Below, in pieces: positions 1 through 8,370 of a DNA stretch of 64,000 bases (positions within the stretch are counted from its first letter, which is position 1; each line of letters begins with the position of its first letter). Below the pieces are notes generated by a model. It was given only the letters and a program-made list of their open reading frames with translations, had not been told where the DNA came from and searched no databases. The stretch is taken from assembly GCA_017656265.1 (NCBI GenBank), contig JACDOD010000004.1, positions 62,001-126,000 on the forward strand. The letters are read 5' to 3'. Source of the stretch: Bacillaceae bacterium. GTDB lineage: Bacteria > Bacillota > Bacilli > Bacillales > Alkalibacillaceae. The position numbers and the translations under genes are program-made.

Positions 1-34
1 GCTGGTGTATGTTTTAGCGAAAAGTCACACCAGC
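1..34. terminator. Hairpin at window edge, probable yhaH terminator
   Basis: The arms GCTGGTGT (1-8) and ACACCAGC (27-34) are perfectly complementary. The hairpin lies 12 bases past the stop of the leftward yhaH gene. Any leftward U-run would fall outside the window; rightward the hairpin is followed by a weak T-rich stretch. Confidence 0.45.
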
Positions 35-46
35 TTTGTTTCACCA

Positions 47-412
47 TTATTCTTCTTTCTTTTTAACTTTCTCCTCTAGTTCTTTAAGGCTTTCTTCGAT
101 TTTTTGTAAGTGCTCCTGTATGTTTTCCTGATGAGGTTCAATAGTTTCTTTCCAGCTTTCTACAGACTGTTTGACATCATCCGTAAGATCTCTTAATAAT
201 GCCGCCCCTTCTTTTGAAGTTTTGGACAACTGTCTGGTTAATTCCATGCTTTCTTCTTTAAGCTCCATCAGGGTGTCTCTTAGTTTTTCACTCTGTTCCC
301 TTGCACGGCGGCGCAGGTCTTCTCCTGATGTTGGTGCGGTTAACAGTGCGGTTGATGCACCAATTAAGCTGCCGAACAAAAAACCTAAAGCCAGAGATTT
401 TCCTTTCGCCAT
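47..412 (-). CDS. yhaH: YtxH-domain protein YhaH
   Basis: This 121-aa protein has an N-terminal hydrophobic, glycine-rich segment (about residues 7-26, containing GFLFGSLIGAS). A long charged region rich in E, K, Q and R follows to the C-terminus and is predicted to form a coiled coil. That is the architecture of YtxH/YhaH small general-stress-type membrane-associated proteins. The ATG is preceded by AAAGGAG. Its position beside trpP and hit matches the B. subtilis yhaH-trpP-hit order. It is leftward and separated from trpP by a terminator at 482-509, so it is transcribed alone. The biochemical role is unknown; family assignment rests on size, topology and synteny. Confidence 0.8.
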   Translation of the reverse strand: MAKGKSLALGFLFGSLIGASTALLTAPTSGEDLRRRAREQSEKLRDTLMELKEESMELTRQLSKTSKEGAALLRDLTDDVKQSVESWKETIEPHQENIQEHLQKIEESLKELEEKVKKKEE

Positions 413-481
413 TGTGGATTCTCCTTTCTAGATCTATCTTTATTATATCGATTTTTAGGGCATTTGTTTAGTCCAGGAGAC

Positions 482-509
482 AAAAAACCCTTGCTCGGAA
501 GCAAGGGTT
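482..509 (-). terminator. Rho-independent terminator of trpP
   Basis: Arms AACCCTTGC (486-494) and GCAAGGGTT (501-509) form a perfect 9-bp stem with a 6-base loop. On the minus strand the stem is followed by a run of six U. It lies between the trpP stop (549) and the yhaH start (412). Confidence 0.85.
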
Positions 510-548
510 CTGGTTTTATTTTCTATCATATTTTATTCAAACATACCA

Positions 549-1070
549 TTAAGATTGTGTGATGATTGGACTTCTTTTTAAAATAGCCTGAACTACAGGA
601 TAAACAATAAGTATCAGGACTGTATTCATAGCTGCTGCCGGAAGAACAATCCCAACAAATAATGCAGTAAAGCTTCCTTCGGCAAGCCCGATGATGAATA
701 GACCTACATAAAGAAAGACTGCACCGCTGATCATGGTTCCAACGGCTGTGAGAATAGGTGCAAGGTACTGGCTTTTTATTCCTTTATGGAAAAGGAGGTA
801 AAGAGCCAGGAAAGAAAATGCTGTTACTGGTTTATCAATCATATTGGCGATTTGGCCGCCGGGAAACCCGGTAGTCAGAGCTGAAATAAATCCTGTTACC
901 AGTGAAAGCAGCAAAACATAGGGTACTTTCGGAAATAACAAAATCCCCAGAAACATCATGGATAGAAGCATATCAGGCTTCATCCCAAATAATAGCGGCG
1001 GTACAACCGCATGAAGGACTGCACCAATCCCAACGAGCAATGATAAAACGGCTAAAATTCGAATATTCAT
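549..1070 (-). CDS. trpP: Tryptophan transporter TrpP
   Basis: This 173-aa integral membrane protein has about five hydrophobic segments with short loops. It contains the PLLFGMKPDMLL and TTGFPGGQIANM stretches typical of TrpP (formerly YhaG), the small S-component-like tryptophan uptake protein of Bacilli. Between yhaH and hit it is fully syntenic with B. subtilis. In B. subtilis TrpP translation is blocked by tryptophan-bound TRAP binding to NAG triplets over the ribosome site. Here seven NAG triplets at exact five-base spacing lie directly upstream of the ATG (1076-1108), and a good sigma-A promoter is at 1160-1187. Substrate is assigned by family and by the TRAP-like leader. Confidence 0.88.
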   Translation of the reverse strand: MNIRILAVLSLLVGIGAVLHAVVPPLLFGMKPDMLLSMMFLGILLFPKVPYVLLLSLVTGFISALTTGFPGGQIANMIDKPVTAFSFLALYLLFHKGIKSQYLAPILTAVGTMISGAVFLYVGLFIIGLAEGSFTALFVGIVLPAAAMNTVLILIVYPVVQAILKRSPIITQS

Positions 1071-1075
1071 TTGAT

Positions 1076-1108
1076 CTGTCCTCTCCTCTTCTAAACTGAA
1101 CTCATCTG
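1076..1108 (-). promoter_or_regulatory. Putative TRAP-binding leader over the trpP ribosome site
   Basis: Reading the minus strand toward trpP, triplets CAG, GAG, CAG, TAG, GAG, GAG, CAG occur in register, each separated by exactly two bases. They cover the GAGGAGAGG Shine-Dalgarno region six bases before the ATG. TRAP binds (G/U)AG repeats with 2-3 base spacers. Four triplets are canonical; the three CAG are weaker. Repression of trpP by TRAP is known in B. subtilis; binding here is inferred. Confidence 0.6.
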
Positions 1109-1159
1109 TATTTACTTTCCAATCGTGCTCTTATGTGCCGATTGCGAAAGTATAAAGTT

Positions 1160-1187
1160 ATTATAACAAAGATTTGTCTGTATTCAA
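1160..1187 (-). promoter_or_regulatory. Sigma-A promoter of trpP
   Basis: On the minus strand, TTGAAT (1187-1182), a 16-base spacer and a perfect TATAAT (1165-1160) precede trpP, giving a leader of roughly 85 nt that contains the TRAP-like repeats. Confidence 0.7.
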
Positions 1188-1284
1188 GAATTTTCTGAAA
1201 TTTATTTCGTGTTTTTTATGATACACTCGCATTCAGCACGCAATCCGAATCACCCCGAACTTTAAGAAGGATGGGGGACCTAGT

Positions 1285-1707
1285 TTATTTTACATGCTGT
1301 GCAATGTCTTCAGCGATTTTTTGCAGGTCTTCCGGCTGATAGTCTTCGTTATGAGTGACCCAATTGGCTCCAAAGCCATCATTTTCATCATATCGCGGAA
1401 TAAGATGAATATGTAAATGAAAAACCGATTGTCCGGCAAATTCCTCATTATTATTGAGGATATTCAGCCCTTTAGGATTGTAGGCATCTTTAATCGCATT
1501 TGCAATTTTAGGCACCCTTGCAAAAACAGCCTCAGCCACTTCTGCATCGGTTTCATAAATATTTTTGCAATGCTTTTTTGGAATAACGAGTGTGTGTCCT
1601 TTAGTGACCTGGCTGATATCCAAAAATGCATAAACTTCTTCATCTTCATATACTTTAGCTGAAGGAATGTCTCCTTCGATAATTTTACAGAAAATACAAT
1701 CAGACAT
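1285..1707 (-). CDS. hit: HIT-family nucleotide-binding hydrolase
   Basis: This 140-aa histidine-triad protein carries the active-site signature HLHIHLIP (His97, His99, His101), where the middle histidine would form the nucleotidyl intermediate. The N-terminal Cys4-x2-Cys7 pair is common in Gram-positive Hit proteins and can bind zinc. HIT hydrolases act on AMP-linked small molecules in the cytoplasm; the physiological substrate is unknown. Start ATG 1707 has a strong AGGAGGG ribosome site. As in B. subtilis, it is divergent from ecsA and upstream of trpP. No clear terminator separates it from trpP, though trpP has its own promoter. Confidence 0.93.
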   Translation of the reverse strand: MSDCIFCKIIEGDIPSAKVYEDEEVYAFLDISQVTKGHTLVIPKKHCKNIYETDAEVAEAVFARVPKIANAIKDAYNPKGLNILNNNEEFAGQSVFHLHIHLIPRYDENDGFGANWVTHNEDYQPEDLQKIAEDIAQHVK

Positions 1708-1778
1708 GACGAACCCTCCTATAAGTTATGTTTATTACATTTTATATAGGAAACAAATGGATTGTAAAGGAAAAAAGA

Positions 1779-1828
1779 AGCTGGAACATATTCGGATACT
1801 TTCATGATCTTGGGATTTGTCCCCAAGC
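1779..1828. repeat. Degenerate remnant of the CCGAAC palindromic repeat family
   Basis: A GAAGCTGGAAC left-end-like sequence, a half core ATTCGGATA and a TTTGTCCCCAAGC right-end-like sequence occur in order. They resemble a deleted copy of the element seen whole at 27984-28140. Similarity is partial. Confidence 0.35.
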
Positions 1829-1830
1829 TT

Positions 1831-1863
1831 AAAAAAGCAGAGTACGAATCATTCGTACTCTGC
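1831..1863 (-). terminator. Strong leftward terminator without an upstream gene
   Basis: GCAGAGTACGAA (1837-1848) pairs perfectly with TTCGTACTCTGC (1852-1863) around a 3-base loop. On the minus strand it is followed by six U. The 470-base gap 1708-2177 has no coding gene. The only minus-strand source would be an unannotated transcript starting between about 1900 and 2150. Confidence 0.65.
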
Positions 1864-2117
1864 CTGAAGGAAAACGGGATTTTCAATTTTCACTCGAGAT
1901 GGGGAATACGTTGAATTCACATTTTTGAAACAACGAATGTGCTAAACATCTTCCACTTCATTCATTAGAGAACAAGCGGGGAAAAGTTGTCTTTCACAGA
2001 CACCCCATTTCCTGAATTTTAACCTTAAAAGGTTATTCTTGTGAACTTGTTTTCAACCCGTTTCCTTCACTAAATATTGTGCACACAAAGTTAATGAAAT
2101 ATACATGAAAACTGCTT

Positions 2118-2145
2118 TTGTTTTTAACTTATTAAATGTTAAAAT
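2118..2145 (+). promoter_or_regulatory. Probable sigma-A promoter of ecsABC
   Basis: TTGTTT (2118-2123), a 16-base spacer and TAAAAT (2140-2145) lie about 30 bases before the ecsA start. Both hexamers are imperfect. Confidence 0.45.
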
Positions 2146-2177
2146 TTAGATGATGCAAAAAGAAAGAGGGGAATGCA

Positions 2178-2921
2178 ATGGACCAGTTACTGCAGATCAA
2201 TCATGTAACAGGCGGATACACGAAGAACAATGTCCTTCATGATATAACATTTAAAGTAAGGCCAAGGGAAATCGTTGGATTAATCGGATTAAATGGTGCA
2301 GGGAAGAGTACAACCATTAAGCATGTCATCGGTTTAATGCACCCCAGAAAAGGTTCCATTACCATCAATGGCATTTCTTTTTCTGACCGTCCGGATGATT
2401 ATCGAAAGCAGTTCGCTTACATACCGGAAATGCCTGTATTATATGAAGAGTTAACATTATATGAGCATTTAAAACTGACTGCTATGGCTTATAATGTGCC
2501 TGAAGGGGAATTTGAAAAGCGTCTTCATCCTTTATTAAAAGAATTTCGACTGGAAAAAAAACTGAAATGGTTCCCGGTTCATTTTTCAAAGGGGATGCGA
2601 CAAAAAGTAATGATTATGTGTGCTTTTCTCATTCAGCCGCCACTCTATATTGTGGATGAACCCTTCGTTGGATTGGACCCCCTTGGAATTCGGTCATATC
2701 TCGAGAGAATGGATGAGATGAAAAACAATGGTGCTGGTGTGCTGATGTCCACACATATTCTAGCTACAGCTGAACGGTATTGTGATCGGTTTGTGATTCT
2801 TCATGAAGGCCGGGTAAAAGCCCAGGGAACCCTGGAAGAATTACGTGAGCAATTTGACCTGCCAGGGGCTACTCTGGATGACATCTATATCCAGCTGACA
2901 AAGGAAGATACTCATGTTTAA
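2178..2921 (+). CDS. ecsA: EcsA, ABC transporter ATP-binding subunit
   Basis: This 247-aa ATPase has a Walker A (GLNGAGKST, residues 37-45), a degenerate signature (FSKGMRQKV, about 137-145), a Walker B with IVDEPFVGLDP, and an H-switch in STHI. EcsA with EcsB forms an ABC exporter. In B. subtilis, loss of EcsAB pleiotropically impairs secretion, competence, sporulation and intramembrane proteolysis by RasP. The start has a GAGGGG ribosome site. The gene overlaps ecsB by 8 bases, indicating translational coupling. Synteny hit-ecsA-ecsB-ecsC is complete. Confidence 0.94.
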   Translation: MDQLLQINHVTGGYTKNNVLHDITFKVRPREIVGLIGLNGAGKSTTIKHVIGLMHPRKGSITINGISFSDRPDDYRKQFAYIPEMPVLYEELTLYEHLKLTAMAYNVPEGEFEKRLHPLLKEFRLEKKLKWFPVHFSKGMRQKVMIMCAFLIQPPLYIVDEPFVGLDPLGIRSYLERMDEMKNNGAGVLMSTHILATAERYCDRFVILHEGRVKAQGTLEELREQFDLPGATLDDIYIQLTKEDTHV

Positions 2922-4140
2922 CCCGAAGGAATTATGGAAAAAAAGACTGTCTGCCCACTTAAAAGTAACCGGGCGTTACATGCGGCTAATGTTTAATGAT
3001 CACCTGGCCTTTGCACTGTTATTTTTTGTCGCTGTTTTTGCTTATTATTATCAGCAATGGCTTCAGCAAATTCCGGCAAACTTTCCGGCAGACTGGATTA
3101 TGGCTATCGTATTTGGATCCATTTTAACTTATAGTCCTATCCGTACATTACTGAAAAAGGCGGATATGGTATTTCTTCTTCCTGTTGAACAAAAACTCGA
3201 TTCATACTTTCGAAGCAGCATGGTATACAGCCTGATCATTCAGGTTTATATTCTGATTCTGGCTATGGCGGCATTTAGCCCCCTATATTTTGCCGTTTAT
3301 CCCGAAAAGGATGGAAAATGGCTGATTTATTTTTTTGTTCTGCTCTTTATCTATAAAGGCTGGAATATGCTAGCTTCGTGGTGGATGCTGAAAATTCGGG
3401 ATGCAGGGGCCCGCTATATGGACAGCGGAATTCGTTTCTTTCTGAACGTCATTACAATTTTTTTCTTTCTTCAGGAAGATGCTTTCTGGTATGCAGTCAT
3501 TACGACCGCTATGTTTTTTGGAATCCTGGCATTTGATTACTCATTTGCCGGCAGAAGGAAAACCATTTTATGGGACGTGCTTGTTGAAAAAGAAGATGCC
3601 AGAATGCAGTCATTTTATCGTTTGGCCAATCTGTTTACAGACGTTCCCCAACTGAAACAAAAGGTGAAAAAGCGTTCTTATCTCGTTTCATTACTGACAA
3701 ACAACATTTCATTTCAGCAAAGGCATGCATTTCCTTTTTTATATCGTATAACTTTTGCGAGAAGCGGGGATTATACAGGGCTGTATATCCGTCTCTTATT
3801 ACTGGCTGTCTTTTTTGTTTTATGGGTTCCAAATATATGGGCCAAATATATATTTGGATTGCTGTTCATTTATTTGAGCGGGTTTCAGCTTTTAACTTTA
3901 TGGAAACATCATCGGACCATTGAATGGATGGATTTGTACCCGGTTAATGATTTAGAAAGAAGACAGGCCCTGTTCCGTTTCATTCGGAACCTGCTGGTGT
4001 TCAAGGGAATCACCATCAGCGTTGTCTTTCTTTTCGCAGTTGGGTTACAGGAAATGATCCTATTTTTGGTGTTAAGCATTATCTTAATAATTGGTTCATT
4101 AACGTACTGGAATTCCAGGCATATTCATTTGAAAAAGTGA
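2914..4140 (+). CDS. ecsB: EcsB, ABC transporter membrane subunit
   Basis: This 408-aa polytopic membrane protein has several hydrophobic segments (for example around residues 28-45, 105-135, 170-205, 285-315 and 355-395). Charged cytosolic stretches lie between them. Size, topology and location directly after ecsA, with which its start overlaps, identify it as EcsB, the permease partner of EcsA. The exported substrate is not established in the family. The C-terminus is followed by a 57-base gap and ecsC on the same strand. Confidence 0.92.
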   Translation: MFNPKELWKKRLSAHLKVTGRYMRLMFNDHLAFALLFFVAVFAYYYQQWLQQIPANFPADWIMAIVFGSILTYSPIRTLLKKADMVFLLPVEQKLDSYFRSSMVYSLIIQVYILILAMAAFSPLYFAVYPEKDGKWLIYFFVLLFIYKGWNMLASWWMLKIRDAGARYMDSGIRFFLNVITIFFFLQEDAFWYAVITTAMFFGILAFDYSFAGRRKTILWDVLVEKEDARMQSFYRLANLFTDVPQLKQKVKKRSYLVSLLTNNISFQQRHAFPFLYRITFARSGDYTGLYIRLLLLAVFFVLWVPNIWAKYIFGLLFIYLSGFQLLTLWKHHRTIEWMDLYPVNDLERRQALFRFIRNLLVFKGITISVVFLFAVGLQEMILFLVLSIILIIGSLTYWNSRHIHLKK

Positions 4141-4197
4141 AACAATCACCCTCTCTCAGGCGTATAGTTGAATGTGTGGAAAAGGGGATTGGCCAAT

Positions 4198-4908
4198 ATG
4201 TCAAATTATGAACAGGAAGCATTGCGGGAAGCTTTGCGCTGGGAACGGAAAATACAGCGTAAATCATCTTTAATACAAAAAACATCGAAGAAAATCCAGA
4301 CTAAAATCAATGAAAAAATACCGGAACGGATTCACCAGGCTGTTACCGAAAGCATAAAAAAAATGATCGAACTGTCCTTATCCAGCTCGGCCTATATATA
4401 CCGGCTTAATGTCAGCCCGGAATGGGATCTGAAACGAAGAGAAGAGGAGATTAAAAAGCGTCAGCTTCAATATAAGCGGACAGCAGCGATTGAAGGAGCA
4501 GGGACCGGTGCCGGGGGTATTTTGCTGGGATTAGCTGATTTCCCCATGTTATTAAGCATTAAAATGAAGTTTTTATTTGATACAACCCAATTGTACGGGT
4601 ATGACATTGATCGGTATGAAGAAAAAATGTACCTGCTGCACGTATTCATGCTGGCTTTTTCCAGTGATGAGAAAAGAAGAGAAGTTTTTCGCACGTTACG
4701 AAACTGGGAGAGGGAGAAAGACGCATGGAAAGAAGTGGACTGGAAAGCGCTTCAGCTGGAATACAGGGACACCATTGATTTTGTTAAGATGATGCAGCTG
4801 ATCCCGGGTTTTGGAGCCGTTGTTGGAGCATGGGCGAATTCCAGGTTATTGAATGAATTAGCGGAGACAGCCACCAATATGTACCGTCTCCGCCTTCTGG
4901 ATCCTTAA
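4198..4908 (+). CDS. ecsC: EcsC family protein
   Basis: This 236-aa protein has basic helical N-terminal segments. A central glycine-rich hydrophobic stretch (AIEGAGTGAGGILLGLADFPMLL) and a near C-terminal hydrophobic segment with PGFGAVVGAWAN follow; both are hallmarks of EcsC. The ATG at 4198 is preferred over the upstream in-frame TTG (4168) because AAAGGGG lies 11 bases before it. Third gene of the ecs operon. EcsC function is unknown; it is not needed for the EcsAB phenotypes in B. subtilis. Its TAA overlaps the stop codon of the convergent amidohydrolase gene (shared TTAA at 4905-4908). Confidence 0.9.
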   Translation: MSNYEQEALREALRWERKIQRKSSLIQKTSKKIQTKINEKIPERIHQAVTESIKKMIELSLSSSAYIYRLNVSPEWDLKRREEEIKKRQLQYKRTAAIEGAGTGAGGILLGLADFPMLLSIKMKFLFDTTQLYGYDIDRYEEKMYLLHVFMLAFSSDEKRREVFRTLRNWEREKDAWKEVDWKALQLEYRDTIDFVKMMQLIPGFGAVVGAWANSRLLNELAETATNMYRLRLLDP

Positions 4909-6083
4909 TTCATATGTCTTTCCTGATAGGTTCGGAAAGCATGAAGCAGTGTTTTGGCAGCTAAAGGGAGGGCACGCTCATCAAAGTCGAATTTCGGATG
5001 GTGATGAGGATAAACGTGACCCTCTTTTTGTGCGCCTGTAAAGTAGTAGGCACCGGGACGGTCCATAATATAATAAGAAAAATCTTCCCCGGCCATGACT
5101 GGATTAATTTCCTCCGTTTTTACGATGCCCTCAACGTTTTTGCATTCAGTTAAAATGATGTCTGCTTCTTTCGGATGATTGATAACTGGAGGATATCCCT
5201 TTGCATAATTGAATTCATATTCAGCTTCAAAAGGAAGACAAACGCTCTTTATGATTTTTTCCATTTCTTCGATAATGAAGTCCTGCAATTCTGGTTCAAA
5301 TATGCGTACAGTGCCGGTGATTTTGGCAGTATCAGCAATAATATTAAAAGCCTGGCCAGCTTCGAAGGTTCCGACACTTACAACTGCTGTTTTTAAGGGG
5401 TCAATTCGGCGGCTTACAATCTGCTGGAGTTTCGAAACCAACTGTGAACCGATGACAATGGCATCTTTAGTTTCATGGGGGATGGCTCCATGTCCGCCTT
5501 TTCCCTTGATTACGATTTCAAATCGGTCAGCACCAGCCATAAATGCTCCTCTGGCTGTCTGCAGTACACCAACCGGTGCGTTGATCCATAAATGGGTTCC
5601 AAACACAGCATCGACTCCATCAAGAGCCCCGTCTTCAATCATTGGTTTCGCACCACCGGGAGCATACTCCTCTGCAGGCTGATGCAGAAAAACGACAGTG
5701 CCGGGAAGCTCATCCTGGAAGGGCAGCAGGGCCCTGGCCAGTCCTAAGAGTGCAGCTGTATGCCCATCATGTCCGCAAGCGTGCATAACACCTGGAACTT
5801 TTGATTGATAAGGCACGTCATTTTCTTCCTGAATCGGCAAGGCATCAAAATCGGCCCTGAGTGCAATTGTTTTTCCCGGTTTTCCTCCATTTAGACGTGC
5901 TACAACTCCATAACCCCCGACATTCTTTTGGTATGGAATATTCCATTCTTCATATTTGCGGGCTATAAAAGCTGAGGTTTCTTTTTCCTGAAATGATAAT
6001 TCTGGGTGCTGGTGCAGGTAACGGCGGTTTTCTACCATTTCATCATAAAGCGAATCAATGGCCTGATAAATCTTTTCCCACAT
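4905..6083 (-). CDS. yhaA: M20-family amidohydrolase (YhaA-like N-acyl-amino-acid deacylase)
   Basis: This 392-aa zinc-dependent peptidase/amidohydrolase of the M20D group shows the metal-binding cluster HACGHDGH (His101, Cys103, His105) and HQPAEE (134-139), a dimerisation lid around GKGGHGAIPHE, and a late VMAGEDFSYY block. Such enzymes hydrolyse N-acyl amino acids or related amides in the cytoplasm; the exact substrate cannot be read. Start ATG 6083 was chosen over an upstream ATG (6119) because GAGGAG lies 7 bases before it. Order ecsC-yhaA, convergent, agrees with B. subtilis. Confidence 0.88.
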   Translation of the reverse strand: MWEKIYQAIDSLYDEMVENRRYLHQHPELSFQEKETSAFIARKYEEWNIPYQKNVGGYGVVARLNGGKPGKTIALRADFDALPIQEENDVPYQSKVPGVMHACGHDGHTAALLGLARALLPFQDELPGTVVFLHQPAEEYAPGGAKPMIEDGALDGVDAVFGTHLWINAPVGVLQTARGAFMAGADRFEIVIKGKGGHGAIPHETKDAIVIGSQLVSKLQQIVSRRIDPLKTAVVSVGTFEAGQAFNIIADTAKITGTVRIFEPELQDFIIEEMEKIIKSVCLPFEAEYEFNYAKGYPPVINHPKEADIILTECKNVEGIVKTEEINPVMAGEDFSYYIMDRPGAYYFTGAQKEGHVYPHHHPKFDFDERALPLAAKTLLHAFRTYQERHMN

Positions 6084-6268
6084 CTGACAGTCCTCCTCCA
6101 TCTTCTCCTCTGGAAACATTATACCAATCTCAAAATGGTATGCCTATGAAAAATATTTATGCTGCTTTCTTCTTCTTAATCATTCCTCATTAAGACAAAA
6201 TTGTGGGCTGCCTTTGGAAGCATTAGGATGTGTCCGAGGAAAGGGAAGCATGTTGACAAATTAAAAAT

Positions 6269-6309
6269 ATCCGAACTATTCATGTGACGAATGAATATAG
6301 TTCGGATAC
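6269..6309. repeat. CCGAAC palindromic repeat, copy 1
   Basis: TATCCGAACTAT-TCAT pairs with ATGAATATAGTTCGGATA around GTGACGA. It belongs to a family of seven clear copies in this window. It lies in the 314-base gap between the amidohydrolase and ferritin-like genes, where I see nothing else. Confidence 0.8.
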
Positions 6310-6397
6310 TTCTTTACCGCGTGCATTTTATCCCAGTTTTTTTATTAGTTAACTCATCATTAACGCTTTTTATAAGGAAATTAAGCGGAGTTATTTG

Positions 6398-6835
6398 TTA
6401 TTGTAATCTTGGATCTGCCAGCAGCCGTTCCATTTCTTCTTTATGATGGGTTTCATCGGCAATCATATCTTCCAATTTGACGACCAGCTCGGTCAGTCCT
6501 AATTCCTCTGCCTGTTTCTTTCGCTCTTCATATCGCCTGATCGTGTCTGTTTCAGCCTGTTTTGCAGCTTCCAGCATTTCCTTGACGTCATTTAGCTGTT
6601 TAACTTCTTTAGGTATTGTGGTCGGAGTACCGCCTAACGTTTTAATTTTTTCAGATAAATAGAGGGCATGTCCGTTTTCATCAGCGATTTCTCCTTCAAA
6701 AAAAGGCTTTAGGACCTGCCTGTATAATCCTGAAACCACGGCTGCATTATAAGTATACATAATGACGGCGGCATATTCATTTGCGAGATCTTCATTTAAC
6801 CCATTAATTAAATGTTGCATTTTTTCATCCATCAT
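6398..6835 (-). CDS. Ferritin-like domain protein (bacterioferritin/DPSL-like)
   Basis: This 145-aa, all-helical protein looks like a four-helix ferritin-like fold. Glutamates and histidines are placed as di-iron ligands in helices 1 (NEYAAVIMYTY), 2 (EGEIADENGHALYLSEKI), 3 (ETDTIRRYEERKKQAEE) and 4 (EDMIADETHHKEEM). The ExxH pattern recurs in helices 2 and 4. It may store iron or act as an oxidase-type di-iron protein; it lacks the N-terminal extension of Dps. Start ATG 6835 (or 6832) follows AAAGGATG. It is monocistronic. No Fur or PerR box was recognised upstream. Confidence 0.75.
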   Translation of the reverse strand: MMDEKMQHLINGLNEDLANEYAAVIMYTYNAAVVSGLYRQVLKPFFEGEIADENGHALYLSEKIKTLGGTPTTIPKEVKQLNDVKEMLEAAKQAETDTIRRYEERKKQAEELGLTELVVKLEDMIADETHHKEEMERLLADPRLQ

Positions 6836-7041
6836 CTTTCATCCTTTCCAGTAAGTTTTCTCACCTATACAATACCCTTTTTCGGATAAATTAAACGGGA
6901 GTGACATTGGAAAGATACAGCCTTGATCAACAATATCCGTCCAGAGACTGAGTGCAAAACCTCCCCTGGCTTGTTACGCAATGATACAAAATTTTTTATG
7001 ATATAGTTAACTGAAAAAACGGAAGGGATGAGGGAATCGTC

Positions 7042-8322
7042 ATGTCACAAGTTCAGGCAGGTCTGGCAAGTGAAGACCAAAAACAAAAAAAGTTTGAAGT
7101 CTTTAACAATAAAAGTTTTTTATTTCTTTTCATCAGTTCATTAATGTCAGCCCCTGGTTATTATGTGTATCTCATTGGAGTAGAGTGGTTAATGCTGACA
7201 ATCAGTGAAGAGAGGTTTTACTTCGGCTTATTATTTATTGCAGCATCAATTCCGCGGCTAATCTTTATGGGGGTTGGAGGTGTTGTTGCTGACCGTTTTC
7301 AAAAAAAGACCATTCTCTTTTTGACTGATATAACGAGAGCATCTTTTGTCTTAATCATTCTATTTCTCCTGTTATGGTCTGATATACAGATCTGGCATTT
7401 AGTCATACTATCTGCGCTATTTGGGATTTCAGACGCGTTCAGCTTTCCTACGACCGATTCATTAACAGCAGAAATTCTTAATGAAGAAGAACTTCAGCGC
7501 GGAAATTCTTTGATTCAAATGACAAAACAAATCAGTCCTATATTTGGTCCCATTTTAGGAGGAAGTTTAATTGTCTGGATTGGTTTTTCAGGTGTATTCA
7601 CCATGGCTTTTGCGATGATGACGATTGCTTCCATTACCGTTTTGTTCGTCAGGCCGAAAACGGATGATAGGGATATGATCAAAGATAGTCCTTTTCAAGA
7701 TTTTAAAAAGGGAATAGAATATGTGAGAAGCAAGCCGTTACTGAAAACAATAATGTTGATCGGATTTGTCGTAAACTTTTTTGTTTCTGGACCTTTGACA
7801 CTGGGGATTCCAATTATCGTTAAGGATGTGTTTAATCAAAATGCTCTGGGGCTGTCTACGCTGCAGGTATCACTTGGGATTGGCGCATTAACTGGAGCCT
7901 TTCTGCTGTCACTGATTTCAAATATGAAAAAGCCGGGCCGCATGCTTCTCGTTTTTATGATAGCTTTTGGAATCGTCTACATGTTAACAGGGCTTGCATT
8001 GCACTTATATGTGAATGCTGCTTTGCTGTTAATCGGCGGTATTCTGCTTCAGTTTATTAATATACCAATTATCACCATGGTTCAGCGTACCACTGACAAA
8101 AAGATGTTAGGGAGGGTAATGGGACTTTTAATGACCATATCAACCGGTTTAGTGCCTGTATCCTTTCTTGTGACTTCTGTGTTGCTCGCCCTGGATGTTC
8201 ATATCTTAACCATTGTAATCGCTGGTGGGGCATTTGCAGCTGCATTCCCATTATTGCTATTTAAAAACCAATCTCTTGTTGAATTTAAGTATGATCATGC
8301 AGCTGAAAAAGAAGGATATTGA
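7042..8322 (+). CDS. MFS efflux transporter
   Basis: This 426-aa protein has about twelve hydrophobic helices and the MFS loop motif GGVVADRFQKKT (around residues 80-91). It resembles the MFS_3/EntS-MefA group, which exports siderophores, macrolides and other drugs. The substrate is not predictable. Start ATG 7042 has GGGATGAGG upstream. liaF begins 48 bases downstream on the same strand with no terminator, so this exporter may be cotranscribed with the liaFSR envelope-stress system. That context favours a role in export of, or resistance to, an envelope-active compound (inference). Confidence 0.82.
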   Translation: MSQVQAGLASEDQKQKKFEVFNNKSFLFLFISSLMSAPGYYVYLIGVEWLMLTISEERFYFGLLFIAASIPRLIFMGVGGVVADRFQKKTILFLTDITRASFVLIILFLLLWSDIQIWHLVILSALFGISDAFSFPTTDSLTAEILNEEELQRGNSLIQMTKQISPIFGPILGGSLIVWIGFSGVFTMAFAMMTIASITVLFVRPKTDDRDMIKDSPFQDFKKGIEYVRSKPLLKTIMLIGFVVNFFVSGPLTLGIPIIVKDVFNQNALGLSTLQVSLGIGALTGAFLLSLISNMKKPGRMLLVFMIAFGIVYMLTGLALHLYVNAALLLIGGILLQFINIPIITMVQRTTDKKMLGRVMGLLMTISTGLVPVSFLVTSVLLALDVHILTIVIAGGAFAAAFPLLLFKNQSLVEFKYDHAAEKEGY

Positions 8323-8370
8323 CGGATAATGTCAAATCTCTTATAGAAGGGTTTAAAAAGGGTGAACGAA

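Noticed and set aside
5209-5682. A 157-codon plus-strand frame inside the M20 amidohydrolase
   Set aside because: Antisense shadow; the minus-strand frame has intact metal-binding motifs.
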